From positions 1 to 46,767 of the forward strand of contig JANJTJ010000102.1 in NCBI GenBank assembly GCA_024711145.1: a DNA stretch of 46,767 nt. Reading direction: 5' to 3'. The translations under genes were made by a program, and so were the position numbers. This DNA comes from Balneolales bacterium. GTDB taxonomy: Bacteria; Bacteroidota; Rhodothermia; Balneolales; HLUCCA01. This document shows, piece after piece, positions 36,789 to 43,806 of the stretch. Within the stretch, counting starts at the first letter, position 1. Each line of letters opens with the position of its first letter. Below the pieces are notes generated by a model. The model had not been told where the DNA came from. It saw only the letters and a list, made by a program, of their open reading frames with translations, and ran no database searches.

Positions 36789-37411
36789 GAGGCGGGACGT
36801 TTGGCGCAGCGGAACCCGACGGAGGTGACGCTGTGGTTGGGTTTGAGGCTGCCCCGGAGGGCATCGCGTAGGAAACGGGCGTAATCGCTGGGGTCCGACC
36901 CGCCGGCACCGGCTCCGCAGAACCGGCCGTCGGCTTCGATGGGGGCCACGGAGTTGAAATCCAGGGTCCACTCCCAAACCAGGCCGTGCAGGTCGTACAG
37001 GCCGTCTACGGTGCGGAACCCACCACCTACGGCGTTGCGATGGGTGGCCGGCCTGCCGTATGCGGTGAGGATGCGGGCCGTGAAGGCCGGGTCGCCGGTG
37101 GCGTCGCGGCGGGTTTCGTCGGCCTTGGCCGCCGTTTCCCATTCGGCTACGGTAGGTAGGGTTTTGCCCTGGATTTCGCAGTAGGCCTGGGCGGCGAACC
37201 AGCTCACCTGGGTGACCGGCGCGGCCGGGTTGGCCCCGGCCGGTGGGGTCAGGTCGTCGGTCCAATCCAGCAGGTAGCGTTCGTCCGCCCAAATGCGCTT
37301 CACTTCAGACCGCCTCCATTCCGAGTGGTCCCTCAGAAACGCCTGGAATTGGCGGATGGTGACCGGGTACGGATCGAGTTGGAGCAGCAGGAACAGGATC
37401 AGGGCGGACAT
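36785..37411 (-). CDS. SUMF1/FGE-like protein lacking the copper cysteines
   Basis: A 208-residue exported protein. A short hydrophobic start (ALILFLLLQ) leads straight into YPVTIRQFQAFL, equivalent to the VTNAQF part of formylglycine-generating enzymes; the usual N-terminal MGS segment is missing. VSWFAAQAYCEIQGKTLPTVAEWE, GLYDLHGLVWEWTLDF and the terminal TSVGFRCA are clear family motifs. True FGE needs the Cys pair in CYRYRC to bind copper; that segment here reads GSLKPNHSVTSVGF, without the pair. Oxidase activity is therefore unlikely. Position between nirK and sco suggests a copper-enzyme maturation or binding role; this is inference. Confidence 0.85.
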   Translation of the reverse strand: MSALILFLLLQLDPYPVTIRQFQAFLRDHSEWRRSEVKRIWADERYLLDWTDDLTPPAGANPAAPVTQVSWFAAQAYCEIQGKTLPTVAEWETAAKADETRRDATGDPAFTARILTAYGRPATHRNAVGGGFRTVDGLYDLHGLVWEWTLDFNSVAPIEADGRFCGAGAGGSDPSDYARFLRDALRGSLKPNHSVTSVGFRCAKRPAS

Positions 37412-37421
37412 GGCGGGTACC

Positions 37422-38753
37422 TCAGTTGCGCCGGCGGGCGGCTACGTCTTCGGGTGTGACAACGGTGCCGTTGTTGTCCCAACGGCTGTATATGAAGGTG
37501 AGCACGGCGGCCACATCCTGGTCGTTGAGCCCTTGGGCCGGCATGGCGTTGTTGTAGGCGATGCCGTTCACCGTAACCGGGCCGCTCAAGCCGTGCAGCA
37601 CGGCATCGATGGCCCTGTTCTTGTCGGCATTGAGGTAATCGGATTTGGCGACGGGCGGAAAGATGCCGGCTATGCCTTCCCCTTCGGAGCCGTGGCAGGC
37701 CAGGCAGGTGCGGTCGTAGACCGTTTTGCCCGGATGCACGCGCTCCTGGACAGCGGTTTCGTGTGCGGCCGAGAAGATGGTGGTATCGGCCGCGCCACCC
37801 ACGTTCATGATGCCGATGGCACCCTTGTTGAAGGCGCGGAAGATGGAGTGGTCTACCAGCACCAGGCGGCCCGGCACATCCACCCGGTACTCTACGATGG
37901 CGGCGCCGCCGGCGGGCACCAGGGTGGTCTGCACGTTGTCGTGGATGCTGGTGCCGCCTTCGGTGTACACCCGGTCGAAGATCTCGCCGATCACGTGGAA
38001 GCTGGATACCAGGTTCGGCCCCCCGTTGCCTACGAACAGGCGTACGGTCTCGCCCACTTCGGCGGTCAGGGCGTTGTCGCCGGTGAGGGCGCCCACGCGG
38101 CCGTTGAACAGCACGTAATCGGCGTCTTCATCAATGGCTTTGGCTTGGGAGAACGGTTGCAGGCCGGGCATGCCGAACTCGCCCTCGGTGTAGAAGTCGC
38201 CTTGCATCACATAGTATTCGCGATCGACCGGAGGCAGACCGCCTTCGGGCTCGACCAGGATCAACCCGTACATGCCGTTGGCGATGTGCATGCCCACGGG
38301 CGCGGTGGCGCAATGGTACACGTACAGGCCCGGGTTCAGGGTCTTGAAGGTGAAGGTCTTGCTCTGGCCGGGTGCGGCGAAGGTGGCTTCCGCTCCACCA
38401 CCGGGGCCCGTAACCGCATGCAGGTCTATGTTGTGCGGGAATTTGCTGTCGGCCGCGTTCTTGAAGCGGAATTCGATGGTATCGCCCACCCGGGTACGGA
38501 TGAAGGAACCGGGCACCGTGCCGCCGAAGGTCCAGAATTGGTAGGTGACCCCATCGGCGATCTCCATCTCTTTTTCGATGACTTCCAATTCCACGATGAG
38601 GTGTTTGGGCCCGCGGTTGCCGACGGGGGGCGGTACCATGGGTGGTGCCGTGAGCACGGCCAGTTCGGGTTCGGTGGTGATGCCTTCGCCGGCAGGCGTG
38701 CAGGCGGCGGTGCCTATGAGCAGGGTGGCCAGTAGGATGTGACGCGTTTTCAT
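37422..38753 (-). CDS. nirK: Copper nitrite reductase with fused cytochrome c domain
   Basis: A 443-residue lipoprotein (lipobox GTAAC, Cys18) that reduces nitrite to nitric oxide. Type 1 copper ligands: His107, Cys148, His156, Met161 (FPHNIDLHA and [16 protein letters not shown]). Type 2: His112, His147, His302 (VLVDHSIF). The catalytic Asp110 and His253 (SSFHVIGE) are present. After the two cupredoxin domains a cytochrome c domain follows with [11 protein letters not shown] (350-354) and a probable Met ligand in NNAMPAQGL, so the electron donor is built in. It overlaps the 12-TM protein gene by ATGA, and lies 10 nt upstream of the SUMF1-like gene. Confidence 0.96.
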   Translation of the reverse strand: MKTRHILLATLLIGTAACTPAGEGITTEPELAVLTAPPMVPPPVGNRGPKHLIVELEVIEKEMEIADGVTYQFWTFGGTVPGSFIRTRVGDTIEFRFKNAADSKFPHNIDLHAVTGPGGGAEATFAAPGQSKTFTFKTLNPGLYVYHCATAPVGMHIANGMYGLILVEPEGGLPPVDREYYVMQGDFYTEGEFGMPGLQPFSQAKAIDEDADYVLFNGRVGALTGDNALTAEVGETVRLFVGNGGPNLVSSFHVIGEIFDRVYTEGGTSIHDNVQTTLVPAGGAAIVEYRVDVPGRLVLVDHSIFRAFNKGAIGIMNVGGAADTTIFSAAHETAVQERVHPGKTVYDRTCLACHGSEGEGIAGIFPPVAKSDYLNADKNRAIDAVLHGLSGPVTVNGIAYNNAMPAQGLNDQDVAAVLTFIYSRWDNNGTVVTPEDVAARRRN

Positions 38754-39859
38754 GAGGTGGGACGGTGTTGACGGATCAGGGTGGTGGCCAGGCCGAGGGT
38801 TGCGACCATGCCGGTTAGGAAGAGGATGGGAGCCAGAGGGAAAGGTTCGGGCCACGCCGCGTACCGCAGCGCACCCTGAAGGAAGAGGAGGGCGACCATG
38901 AAGGCGGAACCACTCAACGCCCACACGGCCGCACCGTCCACCCGGCGCACGTACCCCCGCAGGACTAGGGGCGTGGCCAACAACAAGAGGATCAGATGGG
39001 TGAACCCGATGCGCCAATCGTGCACCAGCATCCACTCGGGGCCGCCCGGCCAGCTACCGGCCCATTGCAAGGCCGATTTGCCCGCCAGTGCCGCCAGTGC
39101 CACGCCGAGCCAGGTATCCACGGGGCCCCGGCGCACCCGCCAGGCCATGAACCAGGCCGCACCCACGGCCTGCAGCAGGCCGCCCATCATGCCCACCCAT
39201 GCGGTGCCCGGCACGCGGTAATGGGGTTCGAGCAGCAACAGGGTGGCGCCGGCCATGACCCATAGCGACGGGTGTACCCGTTCGGATGCCTTCCGTTCCA
39301 GGCCCAATGCGGCCAATACCACCCAGCCGTTCAGATGCAGATGCAGGTAGAAGGTGACCCAGCCGCGGATCCAGGCCGGACCATACACGGCGCCCCCACC
39401 CAGAGCCAACGGCCCGATGAGGGAAAGCAGCATCAACCAGACGGCCGGGTCGCTGCGGCGTTCGTGGACCAACCACAGGTACCCGAAGGCCCCCATGAAT
39501 CCGGTAAGCAGGGTGGAGGTGAGGATGGACAAGGGTGCGTATCCTTCCCGGGCGAAGGCGGCGGTCATCACCACGACCAGGGCCCAGAAGGCTCCCATCA
39601 GGAACCGGCCCGGCAGGGGAAACCGCCCGAGCGGGGCACGCATCACCATGAGACCGGCCAGGGCGGGGAACAACCAGCCCATGATGGCCAGGTGCGAATG
39701 CGCATGCACCCAGGTGGGCGTCTCGAAGCCGATCTGTAGCGGAAAGGCCCAAGCCGCCCGGATGCCCGCGCCCATGGCCAGGGTGGCGCCCAGGGCGAGC
39801 GCGGCCGGCTGGAGGATCCAGGATAAGATAAAAGAGTATTTTGTCTTATTTATAGACAT
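38750..39859 (-). CDS. 12-TM membrane protein of the nitrite/NO cassette
   Basis: A 369-residue, nearly all-hydrophobic protein with about 12 transmembrane helices. Conserved-looking His clusters sit in or near helices: [27 protein letters not shown] and [11 protein letters not shown]. Such His pairs recall subunit I of heme-copper oxidases and NO reductases or NnrS-type heme/copper proteins, but the full set of catalytic ligands is not evident and I cannot name a family. The first codons (MSINKTKYS) are strikingly AT-rich and carry a palindrome. It is followed by nirK with ATGA overlap, so it may handle NO, heme or copper for that pathway. Confidence 0.75.
   Translation of the reverse strand: MSINKTKYSFILSWILQPAALALGATLAMGAGIRAAWAFPLQIGFETPTWVHAHSHLAIMGWLFPALAGLMVMRAPLGRFPLPGRFLMGAFWALVVVMTAAFAREGYAPLSILTSTLLTGFMGAFGYLWLVHERRSDPAVWLMLLSLIGPLALGGGAVYGPAWIRGWVTFYLHLHLNGWVVLAALGLERKASERVHPSLWVMAGATLLLLEPHYRVPGTAWVGMMGGLLQAVGAAWFMAWRVRRGPVDTWLGVALAALAGKSALQWAGSWPGGPEWMLVHDWRIGFTHLILLLLATPLVLRGYVRRVDGAAVWALSGSAFMVALLFLQGALRYAAWPEPFPLAPILFLTGMVATLGLATTLIRQHRPTS
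39823..39849. promoter_or_regulatory. NsrR-like palindrome at the start of the 12-TM gene
   Basis: ATAAGATAAAA and TTTTGTCTTAT form 11-bp arms with one mismatch around a 5-bp spacer. The inner 23 bp (39825-39847) read AAGAT-N13-GTCTT, the same length and half-sites as the E. coli NsrR consensus AAGAT-N13-ATCTT. It overlaps codons 4-13 of the 12-TM gene. The ten bases AGATAAAAGA recur at the ric promoter. The adjacent Rrf2 gene is the obvious candidate regulator. Confidence 0.5.
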
Positions 39860-39868
39860 AAAAACAGG

Positions 39869-40297
39869 TCACCCGGCGGCCAGGCGCAGGTTCTTGTCGA
39901 GTACGTCGCGGGTGGTATCGGCCAGGGTCTGCCGGTTGAACAGGTCGGTGAGGGCGGCGCGGATGCCCACCCAATGGTCGTGCATGGGGCAGGGGGTGGC
40001 GTGGCCGCACCCGGGCAGGCCCAACATGCACTGGGTGAAGAGGGCGTTGCCGTCGATGGCGGTCACGATTTCCATGAGGGTGATGGAATCGGCCGGCCGG
40101 GCCAACGCCACGCCGCCGTTGGGCCCCTTGTGGCTGCGCATGATGCCCGCCTGCGTGAGGACCTGCAGGATTTTCGTGAGGAAATGGAAGGAGATGCCGA
40201 GGTGTCCGCTCATCTCCCGGATCGAGACATAGCCGGCATCCTGCTTCGCCACATGGAGCGAAGCGAGGAGACCGTAGGTGCAGGCTTTGGAGAGCAT
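39869..40297 (-). CDS. Rrf2-family regulator (NsrR-like)
   Basis: A 142-residue winged-helix repressor. ACTYGLLASLHVA and ISIREMSGHLGISFHFLTKIL fit the Rrf2 DNA-binding domain (recognition helix about 34-50), followed by the wing GPNGGVALARPADSITL. Three cysteines (Cys90, Cys97, Cys103) form C-x6-C-x5-C, close to the iron-sulfur site of Bacillus NsrR. It lies between ric and the 12-TM/nirK genes, so a nitric-oxide sensor controlling this cassette is likely. An upstream TTG (40306) is possible but ATG 40297 gives the family-typical MLSKACTY start. Confidence 0.9.
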   Translation of the reverse strand: MLSKACTYGLLASLHVAKQDAGYVSIREMSGHLGISFHFLTKILQVLTQAGIMRSHKGPNGGVALARPADSITLMEIVTAIDGNALFTQCMLGLPGCGHATPCPMHDHWVGIRAALTDLFNRQTLADTTRDVLDKNLRLAAG

Positions 40298-40314
40298 GGC
40301 GTGCAAAATAGGGG

Positions 40315-40977
40315 TCAGGCGGTGCGGGAAGCACGCACCTTCGGGAAGAGGATGTTGTTCTCGAGATGCACGTGGCGATGCAGGTCGCGCTCGAAATCTT
40401 CGAGCTCCTTGAAGGAGACCCGGAAGGTGGTGCAGGCCCAGTCGGGCGGGTTGAACCCGTTGGTGAGCTGGCGCAGGCGTTCCAGACGCCGCCCCGCTTC
40501 CTCATGGTCGTCTTCGAAACGCTCCATAGGCGCGGTGTCCAGGTTCGGGAAGAGTTCGTTCTCCTCGGCTTCCATGTGCCGGTACAGTTCGTCGGCCAAG
40601 GCCACGAACTCGGTGTGGATGTCGATGAGGGTGGCGTCCATGTCGCCGTGGCGCTGGGCCACTTTGGCCGTGTAGGCCGCAATGCGGGGCGCGGCGTCTT
40701 TCACGTAGTTGTGGTGTTGGTCCACGATGTAGCGGGCCAGGGTTTCGGCACTCCAGAGGTCGAACCGGGGCGCATAGGGATCTTTCTCGCGCACGGCTTC
40801 GGCGATCTCGGCTTCCAATTGGGCCGGATCCACCCCTTTGGCCTGGGCGGCTTTGCTTACGGGCTTGCCGCCGCCACAGCAGAAATCGATGCCGTGCCTG
40901 CGGAAGACGGCAGCGGTGCGGTAATCTTTGGCGACCCAGGCGCCTACGGTTTCGGGTTGGAGGGTGGTGGTGTCCAT
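40315..40977 (-). CDS. Iron-sulfur cluster repair di-iron protein (RIC/ScdA/YtfE)
   Basis: A 220-residue protein that repairs iron-sulfur centres damaged by nitric oxide. The N-terminal ScdA domain has VFRRHGIDFCCGGGKPV. The hemerythrin-like four-helix part carries the iron ligands in YIVDQHHNYVKD, RHGDMDATL, HMEAEENELFPNL, FEDDHEEAG and HRHVHLENNILFP. Length matches ScdA (about 220). First gene of the NO cassette, with a fairly good promoter upstream; Rrf2 follows after 17 nt. Confidence 0.95.
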   Translation of the reverse strand: MDTTTLQPETVGAWVAKDYRTAAVFRRHGIDFCCGGGKPVSKAAQAKGVDPAQLEAEIAEAVREKDPYAPRFDLWSAETLARYIVDQHHNYVKDAAPRIAAYTAKVAQRHGDMDATLIDIHTEFVALADELYRHMEAEENELFPNLDTAPMERFEDDHEEAGRRLERLRQLTNGFNPPDWACTTFRVSFKELEDFERDLHRHVHLENNILFPKVRASRTA

Positions 40978-40991
40978 ATCGGTTTCCTATT

Positions 40992-41037
40992 AAAGAGTCT
41001 TTTATCTGAATATACGGTTGAAGGTTGCGGTGCGCAA
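40992..41037 (-). promoter_or_regulatory. Promoter and candidate operator upstream of ric
   Basis: On the minus strand TTG (41037-41035) is followed after 20 bp by TATATTCA (41014-41007), fitting the Bacteroidota TTG-N19/21-TAnnTTTG pattern. Immediately downstream comes AGATAAAAGACTCTTTA, containing the palindrome AAAGA-C-TCTTT (40992-41002) at the expected transcription start. The 10-mer AGATAAAAGA (41007-40998) also occurs in the palindrome at 39823-39849. Confidence 0.5.
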
Positions 41038-41053
41038 GAAAAAAAGCGGGTGG

Positions 41054-42502
41054 TCAGAAGCGGATGGTGAAGGTGGAGCCTTGGTCGGGGGCGCTGTCCC
41101 ACCGGATGGTTCCGCCCATGGCTTCGACCTGGGAACGGACCAGGTACAGGCCCAGGCCTTTGCTGTCGGGCCGGTCGTGGAAGCGTTGATACAGGCCGAA
41201 GAGGCGGTCCTGATGGCGGCGGATGTCGATGCCGATGCCGTTGTCGGCGAAACGGAGTACGGGCCGGCCGTTGTTCCCGCGTGCGGTGGCCACCTCGATG
41301 ACCAAGGGCCGGTCGGGCGACCGGTACTTGAGGGCGTTGGTGAGCAGATTGAGCAGGATGTTGACCAGATACGACCGCGGATAATTGACCACGGGCGAGG
41401 CGGAGAAATCGGTGCGGATGTCGGCACCGGCGGCTTCCACGAGTTTGGATATGTTGGATACCACGTCGGCAAAGACGGCGGCGATGTCCAGGGGTTCTTT
41501 TTCGGCGCTCGGCTGGTCGCGTACCAGGAGGATGTCCGAAAGGTCGTTGATGGTGTCTTGCAGCAGCCGGATGCTGGAGCGGAAGCCTTCGAGCAGTTCG
41601 TTGAGCTCGGGGTTGGTCTCGCCCAGGGGTTCGGCCAATTCGACCAAGGCCTTCAGATTGTGGATGGGGGAGCGCAGGTTGTGCGAGACCACATAGGAGA
41701 ATTGGCGCAGGTCCTGGTTGTGCATCTCCAGCTCCCGGATGAGGCGTTCGTTCTCGAGCTGCCGCTGTTTGAGTTCGGTGATGTCGCGGCCGTAACAGGC
41801 CACACCCACCACATTGCCGCGGTCCTGTATGGGTGCGATACGGACCTGCGACCAATGGTCGGGCACCTCGCCCACCTGGGGGGTGCGCACGGTTTCGATG
41901 AAGGTCTCGCCGGCCAGCCCCCGCTCATACAACCCTTTCCAGAAGGCGATGAAATCGGCCGGAAAATCGGGTAGGAGCAGGTCGTCGCCGGGTTTCAGGG
42001 TACGGCCGGTGGACCGCTGCAGGCTGTTGATGAAGCCGGAATTGCCGGCGATGAGTTTGAACTCGCGGTCGGCGCTCCAGAAGGGCTCGTCGGTGTTGTC
42101 GAGCAGGGTGTCGCGGTCGAGTACGGCCTTCCGCTGTGGGCTGATGTCCTGCCCTGTCACGAAAGCGCCCACGATGGTTCCGCTGGTGGTTCGGGCCGGT
42201 TTGTACCGCAGGAGGTAGTGCATCCATCGGGAATCGTCGATGGGTATATCCATCGGGATTTCGAACGTTTCGCCCATGAAAACCCGGTCGTACAGGGCTC
42301 TCAGGTTTTCGACATTGCTCGTTTGGGCATAATCCAGGATGTCGGCACCCACTTCCACTTCCTTCCCGAAAAAGCGGCGGTAGAGGTCGGCGAACTGACG
42401 GTTGAAGGAGACGATGCGCCGGTTGGTGCCCAGGAAGATGAAGGCCTCTTCGGTGTGGTCCATGAGGACCTGTTCGAGCAGGCGGTCGAGTTCCGATGTC
42501 AT
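41054..42502 (-). CDS. Soluble PAS-PAS sensor histidine kinase
   Basis: A 482-residue kinase without transmembrane helices. Two PAS domains (about 8-125, with AFIFLGTNRRIVSFNRQF; about 135-250, with VGVACYGRDITELKQ) are followed by a short coiled coil, a HisKA-like helix with the phospho-His in FSYVVSHNLRSPIHNLK and an HATPase domain with LLTNALKYRSPD (N box), FADNGIGID (G1), FGLYQRFH and KGLGLYLVRSQVEAMGG (G2). No response-regulator gene lies in the window. The start shares ATGA with the second kinase gene upstream, of which it is a paralogue. Confidence 0.93.
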   Translation of the reverse strand: MTSELDRLLEQVLMDHTEEAFIFLGTNRRIVSFNRQFADLYRRFFGKEVEVGADILDYAQTSNVENLRALYDRVFMGETFEIPMDIPIDDSRWMHYLLRYKPARTTSGTIVGAFVTGQDISPQRKAVLDRDTLLDNTDEPFWSADREFKLIAGNSGFINSLQRSTGRTLKPGDDLLLPDFPADFIAFWKGLYERGLAGETFIETVRTPQVGEVPDHWSQVRIAPIQDRGNVVGVACYGRDITELKQRQLENERLIRELEMHNQDLRQFSYVVSHNLRSPIHNLKALVELAEPLGETNPELNELLEGFRSSIRLLQDTINDLSDILLVRDQPSAEKEPLDIAAVFADVVSNISKLVEAAGADIRTDFSASPVVNYPRSYLVNILLNLLTNALKYRSPDRPLVIEVATARGNNGRPVLRFADNGIGIDIRRHQDRLFGLYQRFHDRPDSKGLGLYLVRSQVEAMGGTIRWDSAPDQGSTFTIRF

Positions 42503-43806
42503 GCGGATGTCGGCATGGCGAAGGAGATCGTGAGCCGCAACCCTACGTTGGGGCGCCCATCGGCCCGGATGGTGGCACCCAGGCTTTCGAGATGGGTTTT
42601 GATGAGGTACAGGCCTAGGCCCCGCCCTTCCTCGGTAGGGTGGAACCGCTGGTAGAACCCGTAGATGCGGTCTCCCAGCAGCTGGGTGTCGAGCCCGGAA
42701 CCGTTGTCTTCGACTACCAGGTTGATGCGGTCGCCTTCCTGGCGGGCGGACAGGTGGATGACGGGCGGGCGGTCGGGGTGGCGGAAGCGGATGGAGTTGC
42801 GCACCAACTCGGTGAGCAGGAAGTGGAAATAGGTGGGATCGTAGGCAACGGCACACCCATCGGGCACTTCGGTGATGATGCGGCCTCCGTGCAGGCGGAC
42901 AAGTTCATCGGTATCGGCCAACAGTTGTTCCACCGCGGGTTTGACCGGAACCGGAACCGGTTTGTGATGGTGCCGGGTACGCACCACCAGGATTTCGGAC
43001 AGGTCGTCCATGGTTTGAGAGAGCCGGTCGGTGCTGGCCGCGAACCCATCCACCAGGTCTTTCATGGAGGGGGTGGTGCCGGGTTCGTCGCGCATGAGTT
43101 CGGCCAAGGCCCTCAGATTGGTGACCGGCGCCCGCAGCAGGTGGGATACATAGAAGCTGAAATGCTGCTGCTCGTTGTTCACCCGTACCAGGTCTTTGAT
43201 CAGGCGTTCCTGTTCCCGCATGGTTTCCGCCTTTTCGGCGTAATCCTGGAACAGCAGGGCCACCAGCATGGTGGCTACGGGGTAGAGCAGGAGAATGGGT
43301 CCGCCGGCCGCTTCGATCATGCGGCGGCCGGTACCACCCGGTATGAAGGAGAACAGGGCCAGCATCATCAAGGTGATGATCAGACCGAACCCCCAGAGCC
43401 GCAAAGGCCCCGGATTCTTCTCCAGTTGCCTGATGCGGTAATGGTAGGCGGTGCCGATGGCGGCCGACATGATGATGACCGAAACCCCGACCATGGCCCC
43501 GTTTCCACCCAGGTAGAAGCGGTAGCAGACCGCCAGGCTGGCCGCTATGCCGGCCACCAGGGGGCCGCCGACGAACCCGGCGATTCCCAGGATGATAGAT
43601 CGGCCGTCCAGGATCACACCTTCCGAGAAGGGTACGGGGGTCATCATGCCGACCACCGAAACGGCCCCGAAGAGTACGCCCATCACCAGATTGCGGCGCC
43701 AGTTCCAGTGGGTACGGCGCGACTCGATCACCTGGTAGGTGGCGGCCATGGTGATGAGCAGCGCCACGTTGTGGAGCAGGCTGAGTAGGATTGCCGAAGA
43801 GTTCAC
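42499..43806 (-). CDS. Membrane sensor histidine kinase, LytS-like 5TM sensor
   Basis: A 435-residue kinase. The N-terminal 5-6 transmembrane helices (1-190) include TPVPFSEGVILDGRSIILGIAG, the hallmark of 5TMR-LYT receptors as in LytS/YhcK. A coiled coil leads to the phospho-His in FSFYVSHLLRAPVTNLR and an HATPase with LVRNSIRFRHPD, VEDNGSGLD, YGFYQRFHPTEEGRGLGLYL. The DHp and ATPase parts closely resemble those of the next gene. The start is GTG at 43806, sharing GTGA with the DUF4175-like gene. The ligand is unknown; LytS-type sensors are linked to cell-envelope or membrane-potential signals. Confidence 0.93.
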   Translation of the reverse strand: MNSSAILLSLLHNVALLITMAATYQVIESRRTHWNWRRNLVMGVLFGAVSVVGMMTPVPFSEGVILDGRSIILGIAGFVGGPLVAGIAASLAVCYRFYLGGNGAMVGVSVIIMSAAIGTAYHYRIRQLEKNPGPLRLWGFGLIITLMMLALFSFIPGGTGRRMIEAAGGPILLLYPVATMLVALLFQDYAEKAETMREQERLIKDLVRVNNEQQHFSFYVSHLLRAPVTNLRALAELMRDEPGTTPSMKDLVDGFAASTDRLSQTMDDLSEILVVRTRHHHKPVPVPVKPAVEQLLADTDELVRLHGGRIITEVPDGCAVAYDPTYFHFLLTELVRNSIRFRHPDRPPVIHLSARQEGDRINLVVEDNGSGLDTQLLGDRIYGFYQRFHPTEEGRGLGLYLIKTHLESLGATIRADGRPNVGLRLTISFAMPTSA

